NCBI RefSeq assembly: GCF_000332995.1 | Contig: NZ_BANS01000007.1 | Location: forward strand, 166,012-230,011 | Direction of reading: 5' to 3' | DNA length: 64,000 nucleotides | DNA from: Gordonia amicalis NBRC 100051 = JCM 11271 | GTDB taxonomy: Bacteria; Actinomycetota; Actinomycetes; Mycobacteriales; Mycobacteriaceae | Shown: piece by piece, positions 36,704 to 45,319 of the stretch | Layout: each line of letters opens with the position of its first letter | How positions within the stretch are numbered: the stretch's first letter is position 1 | Position numbers and translations under genes: made by a program | The notes under the pieces: generated by a model | The model's input: only the letters and a program-made list of their open reading frames with translations | Database searches by the model: none | Told to the model about the DNA's origin: nothing

Positions 36704-37629
36704 ACCCAGAACCAGCTGAGCTGCCCCTACACGTGCGGAAGCGGGTCGACCGCGACGTCACGGAGACCCTCGCCGACGCCGGCTGTTCCGGCTGGATACA
36801 TGCGACGACGATCGGCTCCCCACGGATCGGATACTCCTTCGACGCCGACGCTCCGGTCGTCCTGGCCTCGGTGTACAAGCTCGCTCTACTGATCTCGTTG
36901 TGCCGCAGCGCAGATCGCGGTGACATCGACCTGACCTCGTCGGTGACGGTCGACCCGACACAATGGGCACAGGGTCCGACCGGACTGGCCGCGTTGCGCG
37001 ATCCGATCACACTGAGCCGGCGAGACCTCGCCACCTCGATGATGACCGTCTCCGACAACGTCGCCGCCGACGTCATCCTCGACGAGATCGGACTCGACCG
37101 CGTACGCGAGGACCTTGCAACGCTCGGTGTCGCGAACACCCGGATCGTCGGCGGAGTCGCAGAGCTACACCAGCGTCTCCAGCGGGAAACCGGGACAAGC
37201 ACGGTGGCAGAGGCTTTCGCCGCGCTCGCAGACCCGGATGACGACACGTCGGTCAGCGCCTACGACGCCGCGTACTCCAGTTCGTCCACGCCTCGGGACT
37301 GCACGACGCTGCTGTCCGCGGTCTGGACCGACCACGCGGCGTCGAACGAGATGTGTGCGTTCATCAGGGACACCATGCGTCGTCAAGTGTTCACCTCGCG
37401 CCTCGCGTCTGGATTTCCGTTCCGACGGGTCACCGTTGCGGGCAAGACGGGCACCCTGGTCGCGATCCGCAACGAGATCGGCGTCGTCGAGTTCCCCGGT
37501 GAGTTGCCGGTCGCCGTCGCGGTCTTCACGTCGAGTGCACGGTCTGAGCCCGCACTGCCGCACGTGGACCGGGCCATCGGTGAGGTCGCCCGGACGGTCG
37601 TCACGGAGCTCCGCACTCCCGCTGAGTAG
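36700..37629 (+). CDS. Beta-lactamase-fold serine hydrolase without signal peptide
   Basis: 309 residues with the class A beta-lactamase motifs SVYK (S57, K60), SDN (118-120) and KTG (249-251). The Glu-166 equivalent is uncertain (AELHQ near 155) and the usual ExxLN is absent, so strong beta-lactam hydrolysis is doubtful. There is no signal peptide: the N-terminus VNPEPAELPLHVRKRV is polar. It is coupled to the LysR gene by a GTGA overlap and followed 77 bp later by a penicillin-binding protein gene. It may act on a cytoplasmic ester or peptide; a DD-peptidase role would need export. Confidence 0.85.
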   Translation: MNPEPAELPLHVRKRVDRDVTETLADAGCSGWIHATTIGSPRIGYSFDADAPVVLASVYKLALLISLCRSADRGDIDLTSSVTVDPTQWAQGPTGLAALRDPITLSRRDLATSMMTVSDNVAADVILDEIGLDRVREDLATLGVANTRIVGGVAELHQRLQRETGTSTVAEAFAALADPDDDTSVSAYDAAYSSSSTPRDCTTLLSAVWTDHAASNEMCAFIRDTMRRQVFTSRLASGFPFRRVTVAGKTGTLVAIRNEIGVVEFPGELPVAVAVFTSSARSEPALPHVDRAIGEVARTVVTELRTPAE

Positions 37630-37706
37630 CGCGGCAACCTGCCCCGATAGCGTTTCGCTATGGCGTCATCGCGCGTCGTGACCTTGCGTGGGGAGGCTCG
37701 GGTCGG

Positions 37707-39500
37707 TTGTCTGGCCACATGCGTCGGTTGTTGGTGATCCTGAGTGTTCTCGCGGTGCTGGTCGGCACGTTGTCGGGGTGTTTCCTGTCGAAGGACTCGC
37801 CGGAGGACACGTTGCAGTCGTTCGCGGACGCACTGCAGCGAGGAGATGTCGACGCGGCCGCCGGGCTCACCGACGACCCGACGACGGCTCGCACGACGAT
37901 CCGGTCGATCTTCGACGGTATGGGCTCCACCCCGAAACTGTCGGTCGCCGCCGACCTCGTCGACGACAAGAAGGTCACCGGAACGCTCGACCATCAGTGG
38001 CAGATCCGAAACACCAATACGGCCTACCAGACGTCGGTCGTTCTCGCCGAGACGGATTCGGGCTGGCGCGTCCGGTGGCAACCATCGGTCATGCACCGGC
38101 AACTCCGCGCGGGACAGTCCTTCTCGTACAGCGACGACCGCGCCTACCGCACACCGGTTCTCGATACCAATGCGCGCCCGCTGATGACGTGGCAGCCGGT
38201 GACGTTGATCAGTCTCGAACGGGCACAACTCGCTTCGGCCGAGACGTTGGCCCGTGCGCTGCGACCGGTCGAACCGTCGATGACGGCGGCCGGGATCCGC
38301 AAGCTCTTCGACGGCAACAACGCCCCGCGTCAGACCGTGATCAGGCTGCGTGAAGCAGATCTCGAACGTGTCCGGCGCAGCGTCGAGTCGACCGCCGGCG
38401 TGACGAACACCGAGCAGGGTGCGCTCCTCAGTGCCACCAGGGACCTCCATTCGCCCGCGATGTCGGGACTCGAGGACATCTGGCGTGGCGCGATCGACGC
38501 CACGGCCGGCTGGTCGATCCAGATCGTCGACAACGACGGCACTCCAACGCATCTCGTGGACTCCGCGCAACCGGGCACCACGCCGCCGATACGCACCTCC
38601 ATCGACCGAGACATCCAGACCCGGGCACAACGCGCCGTCGACGGTGAACGACGTCCCGCGATGATCGTCGCCATCTCCCCGTCGACCGGCGGGATCGTCG
38701 CCGTCGCCCAGAACGACGCCGCCGACAGGTCCGGCGCGGTCTCCCTCACCGGCTTGTACCCGCCGGGATCGACCTTCAAGACCATCACCACCGCAGCGGC
38801 ATTGGCCGCCGGGGTGGTGCAGCCGACGTCGCAGGTTCCCTGTCCCGGGCGCACGACGATCGAGGGACGAACCATCCCCAACGAGGACGACTTCGACCTC
38901 GGAACCGTCGCGCTGCCAACAGCTTTCTCCCGCTCGTGCAACACGACCATGGGAGCTCTCGCGAACAGACTCCCCGCCGACGGGTTGACCACGATGGCCC
39001 GCCGATTCGGCATCGGCGCCGACTACACGGTCCCGGGCCTGACCACCGTCACCGGACGAGTGCCCGTGGCCGACACCCCTGCCCTGCGCGTGGAGAACGG
39101 AATCGGTCAGGGCACGGTGACCGTCAGCCCGTTCGGTCTGGCGCTGGCCGAAGCGAGTCTCGCGCGGGGTGAGACCGTCACGCCCACGCTGGTCGAGGGA
39201 CAGCGCACCACCGGCGACACCGAACCCGAACAGATTCCCGACGACGTGGTCCGTGCACTGCGAAGCATGATGCGCGACACCGTGACCCGCGGTACCGCCA
39301 CCGCGTTGCAGGACATCCCCGACCTGGGCGGCAAGACCGGCACCGCCGAGTACGGTGACAACAAGAACCCACACGGGTGGTTCGCCGGTATCGTCGGCGA
39401 CCTCGCCTTCGCGACGCTCGTCGTCGGCGGCGGGTCGTCGGCGCCCGCCGTGCAGGTCAGCGGCGAGTTCCTGCGTCCGCTGCGGTCATTCGGCGGATAG
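37707..39500 (+). CDS. Penicillin-binding lipoprotein (transpeptidase, MecA_N-type)
   Basis: About 597 residues. A lipoprotein signal (RRLLVILSVLAVLVG, lipobox LSGC) leads to an NTF2-like MecA_N domain (about 30-145), a PBP dimerisation region and the transpeptidase domain with STFK (S355), SCN (in SRSCNTT) and KTG (in GGKTGTAEY). It resembles M. tuberculosis Rv2864c. It cross-links peptidoglycan outside the membrane. A TTG at 37707 has GGGAGG 10 nt upstream; the ATG at 37719 is the alternative. The 3' end overlaps the convergent hydrolase gene by 15 bp. Confidence 0.9.
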   Translation: MSGHMRRLLVILSVLAVLVGTLSGCFLSKDSPEDTLQSFADALQRGDVDAAAGLTDDPTTARTTIRSIFDGMGSTPKLSVAADLVDDKKVTGTLDHQWQIRNTNTAYQTSVVLAETDSGWRVRWQPSVMHRQLRAGQSFSYSDDRAYRTPVLDTNARPLMTWQPVTLISLERAQLASAETLARALRPVEPSMTAAGIRKLFDGNNAPRQTVIRLREADLERVRRSVESTAGVTNTEQGALLSATRDLHSPAMSGLEDIWRGAIDATAGWSIQIVDNDGTPTHLVDSAQPGTTPPIRTSIDRDIQTRAQRAVDGERRPAMIVAISPSTGGIVAVAQNDAADRSGAVSLTGLYPPGSTFKTITTAAALAAGVVQPTSQVPCPGRTTIEGRTIPNEDDFDLGTVALPTAFSRSCNTTMGALANRLPADGLTTMARRFGIGADYTVPGLTTVTGRVPVADTPALRVENGIGQGTVTVSPFGLALAEASLARGETVTPTLVEGQRTTGDTEPEQIPDDVVRALRSMMRDTVTRGTATALQDIPDLGGKTGTAEYGDNKNPHGWFAGIVGDLAFATLVVGGGSSAPAVQVSGEFLRPLRSFGG

Positions 39501-41120
39501 GCCGGCCAGTATCCGGGCCATCAGATAGCCGGACACGCGTAGCTCACCGTTGTTCCCGTCGCGGGGATAGTCGGCATGCCCGAACGCGCCTTGCCGCTCC
39601 ACACCGTCGGCGGTGGTTCGATCGTCGACTTCGAGTTGCACGAGGTCGGTCGAGGTTGGCCGCGGACCGTTGGGGCCGACGGGCCCGAGGGACTGACCGT
39701 ACGAGATGCTGTCGCTCTCGCCCTGCATGACGAACCCGTGACCGTCCTCGAGCCCCAGCTCGGGTTCGTCGTTCGCCTCGAATCCCGGAGAGCCGTAGAA
39801 AACGGCATCGTCGACCGGATGTCCGCCGGGGGTCTGCAGCGCCAGTCCTTGCGTCAGCGACCTGTAGGAGTGCCCGAGTGCGACGATGTGCGGGTCCGCC
39901 TTGTTCGACGTCGCATCGATCGCACGGTAGAAGTTCGCCAGTTCCGGCGCACCGTCGCTCGCCCGATCCTGTTGCGCCACTTCCAGCCACGACCATCCGG
40001 ACGGACGGCTGCCGTCGGAGTCCGGCGGTTCGAAATCGAGCCACGAGACGGTGGCGACCCTCTCGTGTCCGCGTCCGGCGCGCTGGAGCTCGTCGAGCGT
40101 TTCGTCGCGCAGAGCTGCCGACTCACCCAGCATGGATCCGAAGCTGTTCCGGATGTTCGTGTTCAGTCCCGGCGTCGTGACCGAGACATGGTCGGCATCA
40201 TCGGGATTGCCGATGGAGATCGCCGCCTTGCCCTGCTCCCCGGAGAACATGTCCATCACCAGCAGCATCCGACCATTCAGATTCGACGGGCTCCACTCGT
40301 TGTCGGCCATCAACTCCTGCAGCGTCTGCACATCCCGGATCTTCTTCCCGACCTGTTCGAGTTCGGCGTCCTCGTTGGTGAAGAGGCCGCCGAACCTGAT
40401 CTGCCTCGTGAGCTGATCCCGACGATCCTCGAGCTGTCTCAGCACGTCGTCGAGCCGGGCGACGTTCGCAGCATGTCTGATCGGCGACGGGATGCCGTCG
40501 ACGTTGCCCAGCAGATCCGGTCGGTCGCGTAACAGCTCCTGCTGTTGCTCGGGAGCCAGCGCGTCCCAGTAGGCATTCACCTCGTCGGGCGACTTGCCCG
40601 CCGGCGGTTCGAGAGGGGTGAGCCCGCCCTGTCCAGCCCCCGCCTTCGTCGCCTCTTCCATGCTCCCGGCATCGTTCGCGGTGATCTTGCCGTCGCGGAT
40701 GGCGTCGAACACCCGCGCGGCATCGGCGTCGACATCGGTTGCCTGGGTGATGAGTGCCTTCACCGCGGTCTCCAGTGCCTTCCGCAGGTCCTCCCGCGCT
40801 TCGTCGTCCTCCGGGTCGGGTGTCGGTGCGGCGGTCACGGACCCGTCGTCGTGGATGGTCATCGACGCATCCGCGGCCTGCACCCGTAGACCGGCGAGTC
40901 GGCCTTGGAGGTGTTTGACCGCCGAGGAGGTCTCGACGGCGAGCTGCCGGGCCGCACCGAGGACTGCGGCTTCGTCGCGGAGGTCATCGACCGTGACCGC
41001 GTACAGCTGTCGGGCGGCGTCGGCCGCATCGCCGAACCAGCCCGGCAGCTCGCCGGCTGTCCGTAGCGCACCCTCGATCTCGCCGACGGTCGTCACGCGT
41101 TTCGCGAGGGAGTCGGCCAT
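39486..41120 (-). CDS. Alpha/beta hydrolase (DUF1023) with EspC/WXG-like N-terminal helices
   Basis: 544 residues. The C-terminal part (about 280-540) is a DUF1023-type alpha/beta hydrolase with the nucleophile elbow GHSYRS. The N-terminal 100 residues are a helical hairpin with a WxG-like turn (PGWFGDAADAAR), as in type VII secretion substrates. In-frame sequence upstream of the ATG still reads like protein (LARIDAWDTGALDT) and would fit the first helix, but has no ATG, GTG or TTG, so the true start is unsettled. Its neighbours are a lipoprotein and an EspC-like gene. The natural substrate is unknown. Confidence 0.85.
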   Translation of the reverse strand: MADSLAKRVTTVGEIEGALRTAGELPGWFGDAADAARQLYAVTVDDLRDEAAVLGAARQLAVETSSAVKHLQGRLAGLRVQAADASMTIHDDGSVTAAPTPDPEDDEAREDLRKALETAVKALITQATDVDADAARVFDAIRDGKITANDAGSMEEATKAGAGQGGLTPLEPPAGKSPDEVNAYWDALAPEQQQELLRDRPDLLGNVDGIPSPIRHAANVARLDDVLRQLEDRRDQLTRQIRFGGLFTNEDAELEQVGKKIRDVQTLQELMADNEWSPSNLNGRMLLVMDMFSGEQGKAAISIGNPDDADHVSVTTPGLNTNIRNSFGSMLGESAALRDETLDELQRAGRGHERVATVSWLDFEPPDSDGSRPSGWSWLEVAQQDRASDGAPELANFYRAIDATSNKADPHIVALGHSYRSLTQGLALQTPGGHPVDDAVFYGSPGFEANDEPELGLEDGHGFVMQGESDSISYGQSLGPVGPNGPRPTSTDLVQLEVDDRTTADGVERQGAFGHADYPRDGNNGELRVSGYLMARILAGLSAE

Positions 41121-41172
41121 CGTGTCGAGCGCGCCGGTGTCCCAGGCGTCGATTCGGGCAAGATCCGTGGAG

Positions 41173-41787
41173 TCAGCCCGGCGACGAGGCGTTCGATCCG
41201 TCCGCGGCCGGCGGAGTCACCGCTTCCGCGGGGCCGGCGGGGAGCCTGCACGGCGTCCGGATCGACAGTAGCGCTGCCTCGAAGGTGCCGAACTTGACGG
41301 AACCGTTCTCGTCGTCGGAGAACCGGACCTCTCGGTCACCCGGCTGATTTCGTGTCCACGTCTCGTTCGTCAACCCCGCCGCGGCAGCGGCAGAACGCAC
41401 GATCTCCACGGCTCGGGGCCACTGCTCTTCGCTGATCGGCACCGGGGATGTCCGACGGTCGAGCTGGACGGTCCTGCCGTCGGTCTCCAGCCACTCGCCC
41501 GAGCAGGGGTTCCGGTAGTCCGGGAACAGGTTGTCCGGCGGATTGGTCGATTCGAACCTCACGCCGGGCGCGATCACCTCGACCTGCTCGACGATCGCCT
41601 CCCGCATGGCGCGGAAATCATCCAGGGTCGCTTCCAGGCTCGGTAGCCCGCGAAGCTGCCCGTTCAACTCCGCCACTCTCGCCGCGGACACGTCGTCCGA
41701 CGGTCCGAACGTCGCTTCGTCCACCGCGGAGCACCCCCCTCCACACAGAACGGCCGCGAGTACCACCGCAACCCATCCCGCACGCAT
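41173..41787 (-). CDS. Putative lipoprotein, unknown function
   Basis: 204 residues from ATG 41787: a hydrophobic N-terminus (MRAGWVAVVLAAVLCGGGC) that looks like a lipoprotein signal, although GGGC is a weak lipobox, then a mature domain with three further Cys (near the middle, YRNPCSGEW, and RTPCRLPAG). I recognise no family with confidence. It lies 52 bp upstream of the DUF1023 hydrolase on the same strand and divergent from the EspC-like gene, so the three probably form one locus. Confidence 0.75.
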   Translation of the reverse strand: MRAGWVAVVLAAVLCGGGCSAVDEATFGPSDDVSAARVAELNGQLRGLPSLEATLDDFRAMREAIVEQVEVIAPGVRFESTNPPDNLFPDYRNPCSGEWLETDGRTVQLDRRTSPVPISEEQWPRAVEIVRSAAAAAGLTNETWTRNQPGDREVRFSDDENGSVKFGTFEAALLSIRTPCRLPAGPAEAVTPPAADGSNASSPG

Positions 41788-41864
41788 CACGTAACCCCCG
41801 ACCGGCTCTGCGGGTAGCCTGCTACCTGCACCAGAAACATACTTCAACGCACGGGGGTGCCGGT

Positions 41865-42191
41865 ATGTCTGCTCACGAGTCAGAGGTCGATCCCGAAGTT
41901 CTGTGGCACTCCGCCCGAACCATCACGACGACCGCCGACCTTGCGGAGACCCATCTCAAGAGCAGCGATGCGGCGGTGGCCTCGTGCGGTCGCGGCTGGT
42001 CGACCATGGCGTCCGCGGGCTTCGACGAGTTCGTGGACCGCTCGGACCGATTCACCAGAGACCTGTTGCAGAAGCTCGCGGACCTCGAGCAGAGCACCCG
42101 GGCTGCAGCCGCACAGTACGAACGCACCGACGCCGCCAGTGGTCGGGAGATCGCCGCGACCGCTGGAGATTCCCGTCTTTTGAACCTCTGA
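41865..42191 (+). CDS. EspC-like (DUF2580) type VII secretion substrate
   Basis: 108 residues, nearly all helical, of the EspC/WXG100-like class: VDPEVLWHSARTITTTADL, a turn around GRGWSTMASAGF, a second helix, and the C-terminal export motif YxxxD (QYERTDAASG). Such small proteins are exported by ESX systems, usually as dimers. No ESX core gene (eccC and others) is in the window. The neighbouring DUF1023 hydrolase has a similar N-terminal hairpin and is a candidate partner. The 77-bp gap to the lipoprotein gene must hold divergent promoters. Confidence 0.8.
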   Translation: MSAHESEVDPEVLWHSARTITTTADLAETHLKSSDAAVASCGRGWSTMASAGFDEFVDRSDRFTRDLLQKLADLEQSTRAAAAQYERTDAASGREIAATAGDSRLLNL

Positions 42192-42221
42192 ACCTTGACC
42201 GCCGGCGTGTCATCGGCTCAG

Positions 42222-42455
42222 ATGAAACGCATGGGCGACGAACTGTTCGAGCACAAGACCAAGACCACGCTGACCCGCGAAGAAGCGGCCCAGCGGCTTC
42301 GCGACCTCGCCGATGCGATCGCCCGGCACAATGAGGTGTCGTTCGTCGCCAACAACAAGACCGTGCGAATCGACGTCCCCCCGCAGGTCAAGCTCAAGGT
42401 CGAGTTCGAGCGCGGCGAGAAGGAATCCGAGATCGAGATCGAGATCTCCTGGTAG
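42222..42455 (+). CDS. Amphi-Trp domain protein
   Basis: 77 residues. It matches the small amphi-Trp domain family: ELFEHKTKTTLTREEAAQRL, then a strand-rich part ending EIEIEISW with the terminal Trp. The family is widespread but functionally uncharacterised. I placed the start at ATG 42222; ATG 42231 and TTG 42195 are in frame, and no ribosome-binding site decides. The downstream 350 bp separate it from the exporter genes. Confidence 0.78.
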   Translation: MKRMGDELFEHKTKTTLTREEAAQRLRDLADAIARHNEVSFVANNKTVRIDVPPQVKLKVEFERGEKESEIEIEISW

Positions 42456-42802
42456 CCCCGCTCCCGACCGCCGATGCCCGGTCGGATTCGGTCCAGTCCT
42501 CGGTGATGCCTCTCGCCGATCGGCTCGACGACGCCAGTACCCACACCGCGCCGCCCAACGCGTAATCGTCGACCTGCGCGCTCGCGTCGAGGAGCGTCGA
42601 ACCGACCCGCTCGGAGTCGGCGATCCTCGTCGTCAGAACAAATGCCCCGCGACTGAGGCGTCGAACACAGCAGGAACAATCCCGCTTAGTTGCGTGTTAC
42701 AACCTTCACGTCTGCCTTTAGTTGCAGCTTTCAACAATTTGCCGTCCACGTGCGCGAACATCGCCGGCAGCACGCGGACGCGTACCGCGGAGGTATCAGA
42801 GT
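42456..42802. other. Intergenic region upstream of the MFS exporter
   Basis: About 347 bp without a credible gene. The first 200 bp show nothing recognisable. The last 120 bp are AT-richer and hold two matching operator-like palindromes (42689-42735) and the ribosome-binding site GCGGAGG of the exporter gene. Confidence 0.6.
42689..42735 (+). promoter_or_regulatory. Two GTTG-N7-CAAC operator-like repeats before the MFS exporter
   Basis: GTTGCGTGTTACAAC (42689-42703) and GTTGCAGCTTTCAAC (42721-42735) share the pattern TTAGTTGC...CAAC and lie 32 bp apart, about three helical turns. This spacing and symmetry suggest a dimeric repressor such as a MarR or TetR protein. No regulator gene is adjacent to the exporter, so the repressor would be encoded elsewhere. 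Confidence 0.55.
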
Positions 42803-44407
42803 ATGAGCGCACCCGCCGCCGGGCCGGTGGAGGTCGAGGACATCCCGATGACCCATCGCCAGCGAATCGAGGCACTGGTCGGCCTCCTGCTGGGGATGTT
42901 CGTCGCCTTCCTGTCCTCGACCATCGTCTCCAATGCACTGCCGACGATCATCACCGATCTGCACGGCACACAGAACCAGTACACCTGGGTGGTCGTCGCG
43001 ACCCTCCTGGCGTCGACCGCCACCACCCCGATCTGGGGCAAGTTCGCGGATCTGGTGAGCAAGAAGCTGCTGGTGCAGATGTCACTGGCCCTGTTCACCA
43101 TCGGATCCGTCCTCGCCGGGACCTCGCAGTCCGTCGACATGCTCATCGGGTTCCGTGTGATCCAGGGTCTGGGTCTGGGCGGTTTGCAGGCGTTGGTCGT
43201 CATCGTGGTGGCAACCATGTTCAGCCCGCGTGAGCGCGGTCGCTACCAGGGTCCGATGGCCGCGGTGATGTCGGTCGCCACGGTTGCAGGTCCGCTGATC
43301 GGCGGGCTGATAGTCGACACCAGTTGGCTCGGCTGGCGCTGGACCTTCTACGTCTGCGTGCCGCTCGCCGTCGCGGCACTGCTGGTCATCCAGCGCACGC
43401 TGAACCTCCCCGTGATCCGCAAGAAGGTCAGCATCGACTACGGCGGCGCTGTCCTCATCGCCGCGGGTGTCAGCATTCTGCTGATCTGGGTGACCCTCGC
43501 CGGGAAGAGCTTCGACTGGGCGTCGGCGGCGTCCTACGCACTCGTCGCGCTGGGGCTGGTGCTGCTGGCGGCCGCGGTGTTCGTCGAGTCGCGGGTGAGC
43601 AGCCCCATCATCCCGTTGCATCTGTTCCGCGATCGCACGACGACGCTGGCCACGCTGGCAAGCGTCGCCGTCGGTGTCGCCCTCTTCGGTGGTGCGGTGT
43701 TCCTGGGTCAGTACTTCCAGGTCGCCCGCGGCTACTCGCCGACCGCGGCGGGCCTGCTCACACTCCCGATGATCATCGGCTCGATGGTCTCGGCGACCAT
43801 CTCCGGACAGATGATCACCCGCTTCGGACGCTGGAAGGTCTACCTCGTCGCCGGTGCGGCGCTGATGACGGTCGGCTTCGGACTGCTGGCCACGATCGAC
43901 GCGCACACCGACATGAGGATTCTGGGTGTGTACCTGTTCGTCCTCGGTATCGGTATGGGTATGACGATGCAGAACCTGGTGCTGGCGGTCCAGAACAACG
44001 TCAGCCCCGCGAACCTGGGTGCGGCCACCTCGACCGTCACGTTCTTCCGTTCGCTCGGCGGCGCGTCGGGTGTGTCGGTGCTGGGTGCGGTCCTGTCCAG
44101 CCATGTCTCCGACCTCATCGCGCAGGGGCTGAGTGCAGTCGGCATCAACGCCGGGCAGACCGGCGGCTCGCAGGCCGGCTTGTCGAACCTGAACGAGTTG
44201 CCCGGCCCGATCGCCGATATCGTCCGCGGCGCGTACGGTGATGGCACGGCCCGCATCTTCCTGGTCGCCGGAATCATGGCGGCGCTCAGCCTCGTCGCCA
44301 TCTGTTTCATCAAGGAGGTCGCCCTCAAGACGATGAGCAGCGATGAGGAGCGCCGGGCCGAGGCCGCCGCGGCCGCACTGACCACAGAGGACACCAGTCC
44401 GCGATGA
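42803..44407 (+). CDS. MFS drug exporter, DHA2 (EmrB/QacA) family
   Basis: 534 residues with 14 predicted membrane helices. It has the DHA2 features LSSTIVSNALPTII in helix 1 and WGKFADLVSKK in the motif A loop, and motif C-like GPLIGGLIVD. Such proton-driven pumps expel drugs, dyes or toxic metabolites. GGAGG lies 8 nt before ATG 42803. The stop overlaps the UspA gene (ATGA), giving an exporter-stress-protein operon controlled by the two upstream palindromes. The substrate is unknown. Confidence 0.93.
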   Translation: MSAPAAGPVEVEDIPMTHRQRIEALVGLLLGMFVAFLSSTIVSNALPTIITDLHGTQNQYTWVVVATLLASTATTPIWGKFADLVSKKLLVQMSLALFTIGSVLAGTSQSVDMLIGFRVIQGLGLGGLQALVVIVVATMFSPRERGRYQGPMAAVMSVATVAGPLIGGLIVDTSWLGWRWTFYVCVPLAVAALLVIQRTLNLPVIRKKVSIDYGGAVLIAAGVSILLIWVTLAGKSFDWASAASYALVALGLVLLAAAVFVESRVSSPIIPLHLFRDRTTTLATLASVAVGVALFGGAVFLGQYFQVARGYSPTAAGLLTLPMIIGSMVSATISGQMITRFGRWKVYLVAGAALMTVGFGLLATIDAHTDMRILGVYLFVLGIGMGMTMQNLVLAVQNNVSPANLGAATSTVTFFRSLGGASGVSVLGAVLSSHVSDLIAQGLSAVGINAGQTGGSQAGLSNLNELPGPIADIVRGAYGDGTARIFLVAGIMAALSLVAICFIKEVALKTMSSDEERRAEAAAAALTTEDTSPR

Positions 44408-45225
44408 AGACGATCGCGGTCGGGCTCGACCACAGCCAGGAGTCGGAAGCCGCCGCACGATGGGGTGCGGCGGCTGCCGTCCGTCGCGGCGGGCGGCTGC
44501 TGCTCGTCCACGGATACGCTCCTGCGGGCGCCGCACAGGGCCTGGCCGAGTTCGACATCGAGAACATTCGCGATGCCGCGCTCGCCCGGGCGGACGCGGT
44601 CGCGAATTCCCTTCGCGCCGACCATTTGCAGCTACGGGTGGACACGCTCGTCAGGCCAGAGCTCCCGGTCCCGTTGCTGCTGCAGGTGTCGGAGCACGTG
44701 GACCTGCTGGTCCTGGGGCACCACCGCGCGAACTGGCTGGAACGACTCACCTCCGGAAGCGTCAGTGCGATTCTCACCGCACGGTCGAAATGCCCCGTCG
44801 TCACCGTGCCTTTCGGCAATGTGTGCTTCGACGGCCCGGTCGTCGTGGCGGTCGACGTCGACGCGCCGTCGGATCAGGCCATCAAGACCGCCTTCGAGCG
44901 GGCACGCGACATCGGCCAGCGGGTGACCATCATCTGCGCGATACCCGACGACGCTGCGCCAGAACAGATCTCCGATGCGTACGCGCGCGCCGACACCCTC
45001 CTGGACCCGTGGCGGCGGCAGTACCCGGACTGCCCCGTCAACGTTCAGCTCGTCAACGGCGATCCCCATCGCTCGCTCGCCGAAGCCGTGCCGCAGGCGT
45101 CACTTTTGGTGATCACCCGACCGCGCGCCGGTACCGCCTTCCCGGTCTGGACCACCTCGGTGACCCGCGCCGCCCATCACGCGGCGCGACACCCGATCGC
45201 GGTGGTCGATCACTCCGCGTCCTGA
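44404..45225 (+). CDS. Universal stress protein (tandem UspA domains)
   Basis: 273 residues with two UspA domains (about 1-140 and 145-270). The first has an ATP-binding-type signature (LGHHR ... LTSGSVS); the second is more degenerate (VITRPRAG). Tandem Usp proteins are common in mycobacteria and respond to hypoxia or other stress. It is translationally coupled to the MFS exporter and followed by a convergent terminator. Confidence 0.92.
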   Translation: MKTIAVGLDHSQESEAAARWGAAAAVRRGGRLLLVHGYAPAGAAQGLAEFDIENIRDAALARADAVANSLRADHLQLRVDTLVRPELPVPLLLQVSEHVDLLVLGHHRANWLERLTSGSVSAILTARSKCPVVTVPFGNVCFDGPVVVAVDVDAPSDQAIKTAFERARDIGQRVTIICAIPDDAAPEQISDAYARADTLLDPWRRQYPDCPVNVQLVNGDPHRSLAEAVPQASLLVITRPRAGTAFPVWTTSVTRAAHHAARHPIAVVDHSAS

Positions 45226-45270
45226 CTTCCGAGAGTTCGGATCAGCCCACCTGCGGAGGCACTCCGCCGG

Positions 45271-45319
45271 GATCAGGTTGCGTTTATGCCCGCGACCCGG
45301 GACAGAACGCAACCTGATC
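45271..45319. terminator. Long-armed hairpin between convergent genes
   Basis: A 14-bp perfect stem (GATCAGGTTGCGTT at 45271-45284, complement at 45306-45319) with a 21-nt G+C-rich loop lies between the UspA gene (+) and the DUF1275 gene (-), reaching the DUF1275 stop codon. A small stem GCGGAG/CTCCGC precedes it (45253-45267). It can terminate in both directions. Confidence 0.75.

Noticed and set aside
45226..45317. A small RNA gene between UspA and DUF1275
   Set aside because: The inverted repeats are well explained as a convergent terminator; no promoter is visible.
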